From assembly GCF_003477885.1 (NCBI RefSeq), contig NZ_QUEE01000001.1, positions 372,001 to 436,000 of the forward strand: a stretch of DNA of 64,000 nt, read 5' to 3'. The notes under the pieces are model-generated. The model had not been told where the DNA came from. It searched no databases and saw nothing but the letters and a program-made list of their open reading frames with translations. A program made the position numbers and the translations under genes. Source of the DNA: Lachnotalea sp. AF33-28 (lineage in GTDB: Bacteria > Bacillota > Clostridia > Lachnospirales > Lachnospiraceae). The first letter of the stretch is position 1. Each line of letters begins with the position of its first letter. Positions 17,996 through 27,221 of the stretch are shown here, piece after piece.

Positions 17996-18459
17996 GTGGC
18001 ATTTTTGGCTTCGTTTTTTTCCAAAGTCATATTCAGGCAGCGTTCAAGGCAATACAAAAGCTGCAGATCCCCGTCAAATACCTCATATTTTTTCGTGCTT
18101 CTGTTATACAGCCCGCCCTGCCAGCTGCTGTGCTGGCGCGTCCTGATCACTATGTCGAAGGTCGCTGTCTTACCGCACTGTCCGATGATTTCTTCCGCCC
18201 TCAGCATGATCTTAGGCTTAATGTTAAAGGCAACCTTATCCGCTTCACCGGTAAACTGCCGCTTTACCTGATATCCCTGCGGATATCCCGCACGATCGAA
18301 CATGCGGTCCGTCTGCAAAAGCAGTTCATTATAGTCATAAAAACAAATAGGACCTGTTGACAGGGGGCTGTATACCCGTCCTTCCATCCGGCCATTTTGA
18401 TAGCTGTCCACACATATCCGCAGGCCGCCCGCAGGATATACTACCGCATGTTTTTCCAC
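17980..18459 (-). CDS. 'SWQG' domain protein (first in locus), function unknown
   Basis: A 159-residue soluble protein with no signal peptide. Two parts can be seen. Residues ~25-70 hold a segment FYDYNELLLQTDRMFDRAGY followed by PQGYQVKRQF. Residues ~100-140 hold FDIVIRTRQHSSWQGGLYN and a Leu-rich helix, paralogous to the protein at 9641-9931. I do not recognise a named family. It starts at GTG 8 bp after AAAGGAG. An 11-bp-stem hairpin precedes it and promoter B overlaps its end, so it closes the first transcription unit of the matrix locus. Confidence 0.72.
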   Translation of the reverse strand: MEKHAVVYPAGGLRICVDSYQNGRMEGRVYSPLSTGPICFYDYNELLLQTDRMFDRAGYPQGYQVKRQFTGEADKVAFNIKPKIMLRAEEIIGQCGKTATFDIVIRTRQHSSWQGGLYNRSTKKYEVFDGDLQLLYCLERCLNMTLEKNEAKNATVTAM

Positions 18460-18480
18460 TTCATCGTCTCCTTTATCCTC

Positions 18481-18516
18481 AAAAATCCAATCAGGTGCAG
18501 CCCCAATTGGATTTTT
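18481..18516 (-). terminator. Hairpin between surface-protein gene and SWQG gene (attenuator or terminator)
   Basis: AAAAATCCAAT and ATTGGATTTTT form a perfect 11-bp stem around a 14-base loop. It ends in Ts on both strands. Because the SWQG gene lies just downstream with no clear promoter, it may lower rather than stop transcription. Confidence 0.65.
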
Positions 18517-18521
18517 GTCAT

Positions 18522-19574
18522 CTATGCTTCAGGTTTCTGTTTTTTCTTTGCTATCAGGAACCAGGCAGCTGCCAATATTGCTGCGAGCACCGCTGCGCCT
18601 CCCGCCAGATACAGCGGCAGATTGGATTCGGATGCAACATCCGGCTGTTCTGCCATAGGAACTTCAGGTTCTGTGATATCCACTTCCCCTCCCTGACTTT
18701 CCTGATTCTCTGTGGGCTGTGTTTCCTGGCCCTGTGAGGTTTCAGGTTCGGGAGCCAGAGGGACCTCCGGCTCCGGGATATTCACTTCCGGTTCGGGTGT
18801 TACAGGCGTTACAGGCGCTGGATTAACAGGCGTAACGGGAGGAGTAACCGGCGCTACCGGTTGCCCTGGAACCACCTGCTCGATCACATTTTCACGAATG
18901 ACCGTGCCACCGGGGATCACCTCTTCCACGATCTGCTCGATCGTGCCGCCTGAAGGCGGGTTCGTTAACTTATATACAAATGATACGCTCAAGCCTTCAC
19001 CAGTCACTTCCAGCGTCTTCACAGCGCCATCCGCATAATAGCCGGATACAGATTTGGCTCTTGCAGTTATGGTATCGCCTTTATTGGCGGTAGCTATAAC
19101 AGGAGACGCTACGTCCACGCCGTTTTCATCCACATACTTCACGGTATATTCCACACCGTCCACCAGGCGCAGATACTTGGCCACCATCTCTTCCTTGCCT
19201 TCCACTGAGGCAGGTGTGGCAGCGGCGTCCCATTCTGCCGTATTCACCACATAGCCGGCAGCCGGCACCACGGTGGGCAGATCCGGAAAAGCCGCGCCAT
19301 AAACTACTTTATATACAACCTTGGTCTGGTCATTATTCATCGTCACTACGGTTCCGTCAGCCAGGGTTGCGCTCTCCCCTGCCTTAAGCTCCGTTCCTTC
19401 CACATTTACCTGAAAGGTTCCCTTATTTCCTGAACGGAATACTACATCATAGATCCTTTGGGAGCCGTCACCGGATGCCTCTGCGCGCAGTCCCGGAAAC
19501 AGCAGCACCGTAATCAGTAATGCCACAGCGGTGCTAAACAGTCTGCTCATCCATTTCTTTCCCGCTTTCCTCAT
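18522..19574 (-). CDS. Membrane-anchored surface protein with MucBP-like domain
   Basis: A 350-residue protein. A signal peptide ends near LRAEASG (residue ~34). A beta-rich domain follows, then a MucBP-like repeat at about 135-200 (VEYTVKYVDENGVDVASPVI, later KSVSGYYADG and SVSFVYK). Residues ~230-310 form a Pro/Glu/Thr-rich stalk (VTPPVTPVNPAPVTPVTPEP), followed by one membrane helix and the tail AKKKQKPEA. There is no LPXTG sorting motif, so it stays membrane-anchored. MucBP domains bind mucin or act as spacers. The start overlaps the upstream stop as ATGA, indicating translational coupling. Confidence 0.82.
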   Translation of the reverse strand: MRKAGKKWMSRLFSTAVALLITVLLFPGLRAEASGDGSQRIYDVVFRSGNKGTFQVNVEGTELKAGESATLADGTVVTMNNDQTKVVYKVVYGAAFPDLPTVVPAAGYVVNTAEWDAAATPASVEGKEEMVAKYLRLVDGVEYTVKYVDENGVDVASPVIATANKGDTITARAKSVSGYYADGAVKTLEVTGEGLSVSFVYKLTNPPSGGTIEQIVEEVIPGGTVIRENVIEQVVPGQPVAPVTPPVTPVNPAPVTPVTPEPEVNIPEPEVPLAPEPETSQGQETQPTENQESQGGEVDITEPEVPMAEQPDVASESNLPLYLAGGAAVLAAILAAAWFLIAKKKQKPEA

Positions 19575-20344
19575 GACTTCTCCTCCGTTTTCTTTCTCCT
19601 CTTAACAACTATAAATACAATCACAGCCGCACACGCCGCCAGCACTGCGGCCAGCGCCGCTATGCTTGTAGGATCTCCCGTATGAACTCCGGCCATTACC
19701 TGCTGTGTGGTCTGTTTGATCACATCCACGACCTGCACGGTGGTTTCACCGACCTTCTGTACCACCTTGCGCACAACCGTAGGCTCCGGTGTGGGGATCT
19801 CATCATACTGTACGCTGAACTGGAACAGGATTTCGGCATCCGAATTCTGATAGTCATTTCCCATTGCCGTCCCGTCCGCAGAGATCGTCATATTCACCGT
19901 CTGCGTTTCACCTTTTTTTAGTGTCGCCAGAAGGATTCTTCCTCCCATTGCGCCGTCGGACAGATCCGTAAGCCCGCCGTTTTCTCCGCCGATGGTTCCC
20001 TGATAAATGGTCTCTCCGCCGGCTTCAAATACTATATCGTATACCGCGTTTTTTGCCTGGTTGTCTTCCGACAAATCCTTGGCAACATCCGTCTGGATGT
20101 AGAATTTCATCTCACGCTGGTCTTTGTTGCTCAAAACGAACTGCTGTGTTCTGGGTTCTCCGGGGAGCATTCCCTTAAATTCCTGTGCGAAATCGTCCGT
20201 ATTCCCCGCGAACTGGAAATATTCCTTTGCGTCCCCCGTAAAGGTCACCGCCGGTGTGGAGGCCGCGCTGCTCGCATAGCTCGTCATGCAGGTTCCAAAT
20301 ACCAGCATCATTACCATGCCTATCATCATCAAACGTTTCTTCAT
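19571..20344 (-). CDS. Exported surface protein with C-terminal anchor
   Basis: A 257-residue protein. A signal peptide (residues 1-26, ending SYASSA) is followed by a beta-rich domain of about 170 residues (LPGEPRTQQFVLSN, LLATLKKGETQTVNMTI), reminiscent of the TasA-like neighbours' 'PGD' strand but with an ordinary signal peptide. A Val-rich segment, VVRKVVQKVGETTVQVV, leads to VHTGDPTSI, one membrane helix and KRRKKTEEKS. The 'TGD-helix-KRRKK' end resembles noncanonical clostridial sortase signals, but no sortase gene is in the window. Function unknown; probably part of the surface fibre or its base. Confidence 0.78.
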   Translation of the reverse strand: MKKRLMMIGMVMMLVFGTCMTSYASSAASTPAVTFTGDAKEYFQFAGNTDDFAQEFKGMLPGEPRTQQFVLSNKDQREMKFYIQTDVAKDLSEDNQAKNAVYDIVFEAGGETIYQGTIGGENGGLTDLSDGAMGGRILLATLKKGETQTVNMTISADGTAMGNDYQNSDAEILFQFSVQYDEIPTPEPTVVRKVVQKVGETTVQVVDVIKQTTQQVMAGVHTGDPTSIAALAAVLAACAAVIVFIVVKRRKKTEEKS

Positions 20345-20377
20345 CCTTATATCCTCCTCACTGCTTTCGCACGCACC

Positions 20378-21028
20378 TTATTCTTCTACGCTTTCCAGAC
20401 GCCCGTCACTGCCGATTGTTACATCCAGTCCCCATTCGTCCATCATCGCGTCCTTAGCGCCTACCACCTGAATCGCGTCGGCATCCGCCTGCAGATGTGC
20501 TGTCAGGCCCGCGTATATATGCTGCTCGGTGCTGGGGATATTGCCGATCTGCAGAGCGTTGAATAAGCTGGAGGTGGATTCACCCGCCTTAAGCGGATAG
20601 CGGTAAAACATTGTTATCTCTTCCCCATACTCGTCATCGTCCCAGATGATCCAGTTCGAATCCATATTGTCGTCCGTAAGAAGGGCGATCTGTCCGGCAT
20701 CCGCCTCAGTCACCTTTTCGCTGCTGCCGTCCACCCAGTATTTTGTCAAGCGTACGCGCAGATACAGATCGTAATACCCATCATTGGTTCCGGCCAATGA
20801 GTACTCTACCGTATCGCCCGGCATAATAAACGAGAGGTCCGTACCGGCTTTGTCCATTGCCGGCTCCGCTTCCTTCCCCTCCTCCACTAATTTCACGCTC
20901 AGGTTTTCAGTCGTGATATTGTTTTTTGTCTGGTCCGATGTGGCGCTGAAAAATGCCAGAGCACCTCCTACACAGGACGTAATAAAAAGGATCGCTGCTA
21001 TGCTCATAAGTATCATTTTCTTTTTCAC
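20378..21028 (-). CDS. SipW-dependent TasA-like secreted protein (first in locus)
   Basis: A 216-residue protein. The signal MKKKMILMSIAAILFITSC continues VGGALAFFSATSDQTKNN, the SipW-type pattern. LSFIMPGDTVEYSL and DLYLRVRLTKYW are the family strands; an acidic WIIWDDDEYGEE region follows. It starts at GTG, 8 bp after AAGGAG. As the first gene behind promoter C it opens the locus. It is more diverged from the other four copies, which are closer to each other. Confidence 0.85.
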   Translation of the reverse strand: MKKKMILMSIAAILFITSCVGGALAFFSATSDQTKNNITTENLSVKLVEEGKEAEPAMDKAGTDLSFIMPGDTVEYSLAGTNDGYYDLYLRVRLTKYWVDGSSEKVTEADAGQIALLTDDNMDSNWIIWDDDEYGEEITMFYRYPLKAGESTSSLFNALQIGNIPSTEQHIYAGLTAHLQADADAIQVVGAKDAMMDEWGLDVTIGSDGRLESVEE

Positions 21029-21079
21029 GGCTCATACTCCTTATCTACAAAATTTCATACTGGCTCCACTCTTGACTTC

Positions 21080-21112
21080 ATTATATACGCTGATTGTCAC
21101 ACGCGGGTCACA
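21080..21112 (-). promoter_or_regulatory. Promoter C: direct-repeat activator site plus -10 box
   Basis: On the minus strand: TGTGAC (21107-21112), TGTGAC 11 bp on (21096-21101), a 10-bp gap, and a perfect TATAAT (21080-21085). The start would lie about 45 bp ahead of the first TasA-like gene. A CCGCTA sequence just upstream of the first repeat also appears between the repeats of promoter B. Confidence 0.8.
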
Positions 21113-21208
21113 TAGCGGCAATTCCCCCGGCAAAGTCCGGAATCAGCCGAAACAGCGCCTGAACTTTTCTTTAATAAATGTGGGCAGCTTTTGCTCTAAG
21201 GCAAATAA

Positions 21209-21251
21209 AAATCAGGTAAGAACGCCTCCCCGTGAGGTTCTTACCTGATTT
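21209..21251. terminator. Intrinsic terminator after metK
   Basis: AAATCAGGTAAGAAC and GTTCTTACCTGATTT form a perfect 15-bp stem around a 13-base loop; on the minus strand it is followed by TTTATTTGCC. It separates metK from the matrix locus. Confidence 0.9.
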
Positions 21252-21285
21252 CTGCACACCTTGATAAAAACGTAACAGTTTCTAT

Positions 21286-22473
<1,188 letters not shown>

Positions 22474-22582
22474 TTGATAAACTTCCTCCTTGGTTTATTA
22501 ATAGTATTGCTGATATGCGTATTTTTCTGATCCAAAACGGAGCATTTTTTGTTCAATAGGTCGCAATTTCCTATTGAATCAT

Positions 22583-22606
22583 AAAAGGCCCGCAAAAAGC
22601 GGACCT
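22583..22606 (-). terminator. Expression-platform terminator of the SAM riboswitch
   Basis: On the minus strand, AGGTCCGC-TTTTT-GCGGGCCT is followed by TTTAT. It sits just 3' of the riboswitch aptamer and ahead of metK, where it would be formed when SAM is bound. Confidence 0.8.
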
Positions 22607-22620
22607 GTTATTTCACAACG

Positions 22621-22721
22621 TCCTCTTATTGTTCGATTTCTCGCTCAGGTTGGCACCTTCCTCATAAGGGGTTGCCGTGACTTCACAGATCCTTTGTATC
22701 TCCATCACTCTGAATAAGAGT
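22621..22721 (-). promoter_or_regulatory. SAM-I (S-box) riboswitch
   Basis: Read on the minus strand, P1 is formed by CTCTTATT (5') and AATAAGAGG (3'). Between them are the hallmark segments in order: CAGAGTGATGGAGA, GAAGTCACGGCAACC, GGAAGGTGCCAACCTGAGC and GAAATCGAACAATAAG. These match the S-box consensus in sequence and spacing, and the downstream gene is metK. Promoter not identified; it may lie at the end of murA. Confidence 0.93.
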
Positions 22722-22747
22722 TTGCATATATTTAATTTTTAGCCGGC

Positions 22748-24043
22748 TCAGCCGATCTTCAGTTTGAATCTCTGGATGTCCTTATCATCGCTGACTCTCT
22801 CCAGCATCGCGCCCAGCGCCTGCAGCTTCTCATCAAAGCACTCATAACCGCGCTGGATAAATTCCACATCGTCCACTGTTGTGTATCCGTCCGCCGCCAG
22901 TCCCGCCAGCACCAGGGCTGCCCCTGCCCGCAGGTCCGGTGCGCTGACCTCTGCTCCGGTCAGATTCTGTACACCGTTGATCACCGCCACATTGCCCTCC
23001 ACCTTGATGGTGGCGCCCATGCGTGACAGTTCATCCACATACTTAAACCTGTTCTCAAAAATACTCTCTGTTACGATGCTCGTTCCTTCCGCCAGCGCCA
23101 GCGCCACCGATATCTGCGGCTGCATATCCGTCGGGAATCCGGGATATGGGAGGGTTTTCACATGGGTATGAGTCAGCCTGGGCTTTCCTACCACGCGAAC
23201 CGCATCGTCAAACTCCGATACCTCACAACCCATCTCGATCAGCTTGGCGCTGATTGCTTCCAGGTGCTTGGGTATCACATTCTTTACCATGATATCGCCT
23301 TTGGTAACTGCGGCCGCAAACATAAACGTACCGGCCTCTATCTGATCCGGAATAATGGAGTATTCCGTTCCATGCAGCTTTTCCACGCCGGTAATACGGA
23401 TCACATCCGTGCCGGCTCCTTTTATCAAAGCGCCCATGCTGTTGAGCATGTTCGCCACATCTACAACATGAGGTTCCTTAGCGGCGTTTTCAATAATCGT
23501 TCTGCCTTCCGCCAGTGAAGCCGCCAGCATGATATTGATGGTAGCTCCCACCGATACCACATCCAGGAATATATGGCTCCCCACAAGCTGATCCACATCC
23601 ACAGCCACCATGCCGCCCTGCTCGATACGGGCCTGTGCTCCCAGAGCGCGGAACCCCTTCAGATGCTGGTCTATGGGCCGGGTGCCGATATTGCATCCGC
23701 CGGGCAGAGCAACCTCCGCCTTCTTATACTTGCCGAGCAGCGCGCCGAGCAGATAATAGGATGCCCGGATCTTCCTGATATAATCGTAATTCACACAGAT
23801 TGTATGAATCGTGCTGCCGATGATTCTGACTGTATGTCTATCGATCCTCTCAACGATCGCTCCGATTGCTCTGATTGCTTCCAGCAAAACATTGGTGTCG
23901 CGTACATCCGGCAGATTTTCTATAACGACCGGTTCGTCCGTCATAACCGCCGCCGCAAGTATACCCAGAGCCGCATTTTTAGCGCCTCCAACCACGACCT
24001 CCCCGACCAAAGGATTGCCGCCCTTCATAATATACTGTATCAT
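22748..24043 (-). CDS. murA: UDP-N-acetylglucosamine 1-carboxyvinyltransferase
   Basis: A 431-residue cytoplasmic enzyme that transfers enolpyruvate from PEP to UDP-GlcNAc, the first committed step of peptidoglycan synthesis. GGAKNAALGILAA at the start holds the conserved Lys/Asn; LPGGCNIGTRPIDQH holds the active-site Cys that fosfomycin targets; PGFPTDMQPQ is the late conserved loop. The length fits the family. A promoter is visible 95 bp upstream. The nearby ywmB gene repeats the Bacillus ywmB-murA association. Confidence 0.96.
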   Translation of the reverse strand: MIQYIMKGGNPLVGEVVVGGAKNAALGILAAAVMTDEPVVIENLPDVRDTNVLLEAIRAIGAIVERIDRHTVRIIGSTIHTICVNYDYIRKIRASYYLLGALLGKYKKAEVALPGGCNIGTRPIDQHLKGFRALGAQARIEQGGMVAVDVDQLVGSHIFLDVVSVGATINIMLAASLAEGRTIIENAAKEPHVVDVANMLNSMGALIKGAGTDVIRITGVEKLHGTEYSIIPDQIEAGTFMFAAAVTKGDIMVKNVIPKHLEAISAKLIEMGCEVSEFDDAVRVVGKPRLTHTHVKTLPYPGFPTDMQPQISVALALAEGTSIVTESIFENRFKYVDELSRMGATIKVEGNVAVINGVQNLTGAEVSAPDLRAGAALVLAGLAADGYTTVDDVEFIQRGYECFDEKLQALGAMLERVSDDKDIQRFKLKIG

Positions 24044-24137
24044 TATGCACCTCTGCTATAGTTCAAACACTATTATTTCAAATGCGCCAAGCGCATTTTT
24101 TCTTCTTTCCCATATATCTTCCCTCAATCATTCTCTT

Positions 24138-24165
24138 ATTATAACACAAGATTTTTATTTGTAAA
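24138..24165 (-). promoter_or_regulatory. Promoter of murA
   Basis: On the minus strand TTTACA (24160-24165) and TATAAT (24138-24143) are 16 bp apart. The leader to the murA ATG is about 90 bp and contains an 8-bp hairpin (AAATGCGC/GCGCATTT, 24080-24098). Confidence 0.75.
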
Positions 24166-24184
24166 ATCATTTTTGTCCGGACAG

Positions 24185-24235
24185 AAACGGGCCGAAGCGG
24201 TCTGCCTGTTTCTGCATGCCCGCTCCGGCCCGTTT
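24185..24235. terminator. Strong GC-rich hairpin between murA and the upstream gene
   Basis: AAACGGGCCG and CGGCCCGTTT form a perfect 10-bp outer stem, extended inward by GCGG/CCGC. It lies 3' of the gene ending at 24422. Neither strand has a long T-run, so termination would be partly factor-dependent. Apart from this and the murA promoter I see nothing in the 24044-24421 gap. Confidence 0.6.
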
Positions 24236-24421
24236 CACTGTTAAAATCGGTACAATTGTAGTTACATTTTAAAAGCTTTCCAAAAAATTGACCGGTCTCC
24301 AGAATTTCCTCCGGCGCTTACACCAAGCTTTCTGAAAAATGGCAAAATATTCGAACTTTAACAATTTACGATATTTTTCCACTTTTTTCATTCTTTTTCG
24401 GCCTCTTTGCCAGCAGCCAGA

Positions 24422-26968
24422 TCAGCCGCTGTATCCTAAAAACCTGTTTCCGGAAAGTCTGAACATTTCTTCTGCTTCCGCGGCTTTCACAGATATACTC
24501 TTGCCCTGCATCGGATCAAACAGGTAGACATTGCTGTTGTCATAACCGACGATCAGGTAAGCGCCGTTCCCTTCTGTCATGGCCAACAGGGGCCTGCCCT
24601 GGCTTAGAAAATAATATACAACGGCGGTCAGATCACAGCCGGTCAGATCGTAGGTTCTGCCCGGCAGGGATTGTGTCAGGATTTCCAGCGGCGTTCTGCC
24701 CTCCGCAAGCAATCCTTTTACATCCACGCTGATATTTTCGTACTTGAGCATCACATCCACACAGGCCGCCAGACGACTGCTTTCATCCGCCGCTGTGGAG
24801 GTTGTGCTGACCGAAACACTGGCTCCGCTGCCTTTAAATCCTCTGCGCATCACATAATTTCCGCTGCCGTCCAGCACCAAGCCGATATCGTCATACACCA
24901 TATTGACCGCCTCCGCCGCCGTCCTGCAGATCGCCTGCAGATCGCCTTTGGAATAAGCGTAATATGCCTGGTCCTCCTTGCCTGAATCTGCGAATGCCAG
25001 CAGATTGCTGTTCTCCAGTATGATCTTGGAGGGCGCTTTTTGCTGTATCCCGTTTTCACCGGCCGTACCGTTCACCTTGAGCAGATACACCCGCTTTTTC
25101 CAGCTTGTATCCTTTGTCTCCAGGCCATATACAGCGCTCTGGGGTACGGATTGATTCATGATGAGCGCATCCTCATCCGCAGCCGCAAATCCCTCCCCGG
25201 TCTTTACCGCCCTCATCAGGCGGATGCTGCCCGGCTCAATGCTGACCCCGGTCACATAGACGCCTCCAATCTCATAGTCAGTCTCGATCCCGCCATCCTC
25301 ATTGATGATTTCAAGCTTATACATAGGAAATGTTCCGGCGGTCTCCACGTCCGCGGGCACATCCGACTGTCTGGCATAACCGCAGATAAAATCGTCGCCG
25401 CAAAATCCCAGCGCCTTTAAGTATTCACCCTCTCCGGCCGTAACCGTCTGCTTTTTCCCGCTGTCCAGATACATGACCTGCACGCTGGAAGCCGCATAGG
25501 GCTTCTCTCCTTCCTGCCAGGCGATCACACTGCGGTCGTCGCTGATCACCAGGGATTCCTCATTCACATAATCCACAACAACCAGGCACTCATTGCCCAC
25601 AAAATCAATCGCATAAATGCTGTTATTGAGCATCAGATACAATAGACCGGTATCGCTGATATAGCTTAAAGTGCCGAGCTCTTCCTTCATAATAGAATAC
25701 GGCTTTTCATAGGGCAGGTAAAACACCTCTTCCAGCGCATTCTCCTCGCTGTGGTAGCGGTAAAATACCAGCCCCACCTCTCCCTCATGGCTGCCCCGGT
25801 TCATATATCCATATACGATAAAATCCATATTGCCCTTATCATCGCTTCCCACCATCTGGATATCGTGCTGGCGGTAATCCGTACGCACACCGTCGTCATT
25901 TTCATCCCGAAAACTGAAGATCCTGGTCAGATCTCCTGTACTGCCCTGATAGCCCCAGAGCTCTCCGTTAAGCACGAACCGCTGCCATGATTCACTGCCG
26001 GTACCATCCACTTTGACAGAGCCGCTGCTTAAGATACCCAGATCAATATATCCGCCGGAAGAGGTAATCGTATCGGGCTCCAGCAGCTGGTCCATGCTGC
26101 GGTTAAAGGTCAGCAAATACCACTGTGACTGCGATTTCTGAAGGCAGTAGGTCTCCTCCACATCGTAGGTTCTCACAGTGCCGTCTTCATCCGCGGCTTT
26201 CACGCGGTAATTCAGCCGGATGGTCCCAATAGAGGAGCTGATATCCTTGACGGAGATCACAGGCTCTGTGATACGGCTGGGAGACAGTTTTCCCCAGACA
26301 ATCTGGCTGTAGCTGGTGCGCAGACTGACATCGCCCAGCGTATCCTTGTCCTCCGTGGAATTTTTCATATAAACGGCCAGGGATTTAGCAGCCTCCTTAT
26401 CCAGAGTCTTCAGGCTGAAATCCGTGACAAAATCGATCATCTCTGCGGTATGCAGGGAATCTGAGTACACTATATTGCCATAATAATAGACATTGCCCGA
26501 ATCCCGGGTGGACACAATCAGCGTCAGCAGATATTCCGTATCCTCTTCCAGCAGATTCTGTATGGGCAGCACGGCCGTAATGCGGTCTTCCTGCGTATCC
26601 CAGGCCGTAAGCTGCGTGCTCTCCACCAGCCGCTTCGTATCCAGGCTGCGGATTTCATAAGAAATATTCACCACCTCACTCCCATAGCGGTCAATCAGCA
26701 CTGTAAGGCGCCGGTCTTTTGGCAGAGGCGTGGTGGTGTCCTTCATATACTGGCCCTTCATCGGTGCGGTATATCCGTGCATGCGGTTGATTTCCCTGCC
26801 TTCAAATTCCATGTAAACCACCGGCAGCACTGCCTCCCCCATGGTCTCATAGGAAGCGGATATCTGCCGGTTCTCGTCCTTGCCAAGCAACACCAGTGCG
26901 GCCATTCCGGCCACGGTCGCCACAAAGATCAGAATCAAAACGACGATTTTTTTCCAAAGTTTTCTCAT
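24422..26968 (-). CDS. Large membrane-anchored protein, degenerate C39-like C terminus, function unknown
   Basis: An 848-residue protein from the ATG at 26968 (AGAGGA before it). A short basic start and one membrane helix (about residues 7-28) suggest the rest lies outside the cell. The middle ~600 residues are beta-rich with repeated 'DDKGNMDFIVYGYMN'-like blades, suggesting a propeller or repeated sandwich. The last ~90 residues (LLAEGRTPLEILTQ, YDLTGCDLTAVVYYFLSQGR, AYLIVGYDNSNVYLFDPMQG) look like a papain-like C39 fold, but the usual active His before the GYD strand is replaced and the N-terminal Cys is not evident, so it is probably a binding rather than a peptidase domain. It sits between the YwmB region and murA, hinting at a cell-wall role. 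Confidence 0.75.
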   Translation of the reverse strand: MRKLWKKIVVLILIFVATVAGMAALVLLGKDENRQISASYETMGEAVLPVVYMEFEGREINRMHGYTAPMKGQYMKDTTTPLPKDRRLTVLIDRYGSEVVNISYEIRSLDTKRLVESTQLTAWDTQEDRITAVLPIQNLLEEDTEYLLTLIVSTRDSGNVYYYGNIVYSDSLHTAEMIDFVTDFSLKTLDKEAAKSLAVYMKNSTEDKDTLGDVSLRTSYSQIVWGKLSPSRITEPVISVKDISSSIGTIRLNYRVKAADEDGTVRTYDVEETYCLQKSQSQWYLLTFNRSMDQLLEPDTITSSGGYIDLGILSSGSVKVDGTGSESWQRFVLNGELWGYQGSTGDLTRIFSFRDENDDGVRTDYRQHDIQMVGSDDKGNMDFIVYGYMNRGSHEGEVGLVFYRYHSEENALEEVFYLPYEKPYSIMKEELGTLSYISDTGLLYLMLNNSIYAIDFVGNECLVVVDYVNEESLVISDDRSVIAWQEGEKPYAASSVQVMYLDSGKKQTVTAGEGEYLKALGFCGDDFICGYARQSDVPADVETAGTFPMYKLEIINEDGGIETDYEIGGVYVTGVSIEPGSIRLMRAVKTGEGFAAADEDALIMNQSVPQSAVYGLETKDTSWKKRVYLLKVNGTAGENGIQQKAPSKIILENSNLLAFADSGKEDQAYYAYSKGDLQAICRTAAEAVNMVYDDIGLVLDGSGNYVMRRGFKGSGASVSVSTTSTAADESSRLAACVDVMLKYENISVDVKGLLAEGRTPLEILTQSLPGRTYDLTGCDLTAVVYYFLSQGRPLLAMTEGNGAYLIVGYDNSNVYLFDPMQGKSISVKAAEAEEMFRLSGNRFLGYSG

Positions 26969-27160
26969 GCAATTCCTCTTTACCCCGGTGCCCCGGAGTG
27001 TCTGACTGATATAGTAAACGCCATAATCCATAGAATTATGACGTTATTTCGTGTACCTCCTGCCATGAAATACCTGCCATGGCTATATTATATTGTAAAG
27101 GGTGAACCCGGAAACCTCAACCTTAATTTTATTAACTTTTTCTGTCATGAAACCTTAATA

Positions 27161-27217
27161 TTACTATTCACGGCTGCCCCGCCATTCGCGGGAAGTTACG
27201 GTAACTGTGAATAGTAA
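27161..27217. repeat. Short inverted-repeat element (MITE/REP-like), first copy
   Basis: TTACTATTCAC (27161-27171) and GTGAATAGTAA (27207-27217) are perfect 11-bp terminal inverted repeats of a 57-bp element. Inside are a CCCGC/GCGGG hairpin and the palindrome AGTTACGGTAACT. It begins 4 bp after the stop of the minus-strand gene at 27222. A related element lies at 57596-57668. Confidence 0.75.
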
Positions 27218-27221
27218 CGCC

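Noticed and set aside
19571..20344. Classical LPXTG sortase substrate
   Set aside because: The tail has VHTGD, a helix and basic residues but no LPXTG, and no sortase gene is in the window; only described as a possible variant.
11412..21112. LytTR-type regulator sites in the three repeated promoters
   Set aside because: LytTR sites have a different consensus and a wider spacing; the 11-bp period and 10-bp gap to the -10 fit OmpR/PhoB-class sites better.
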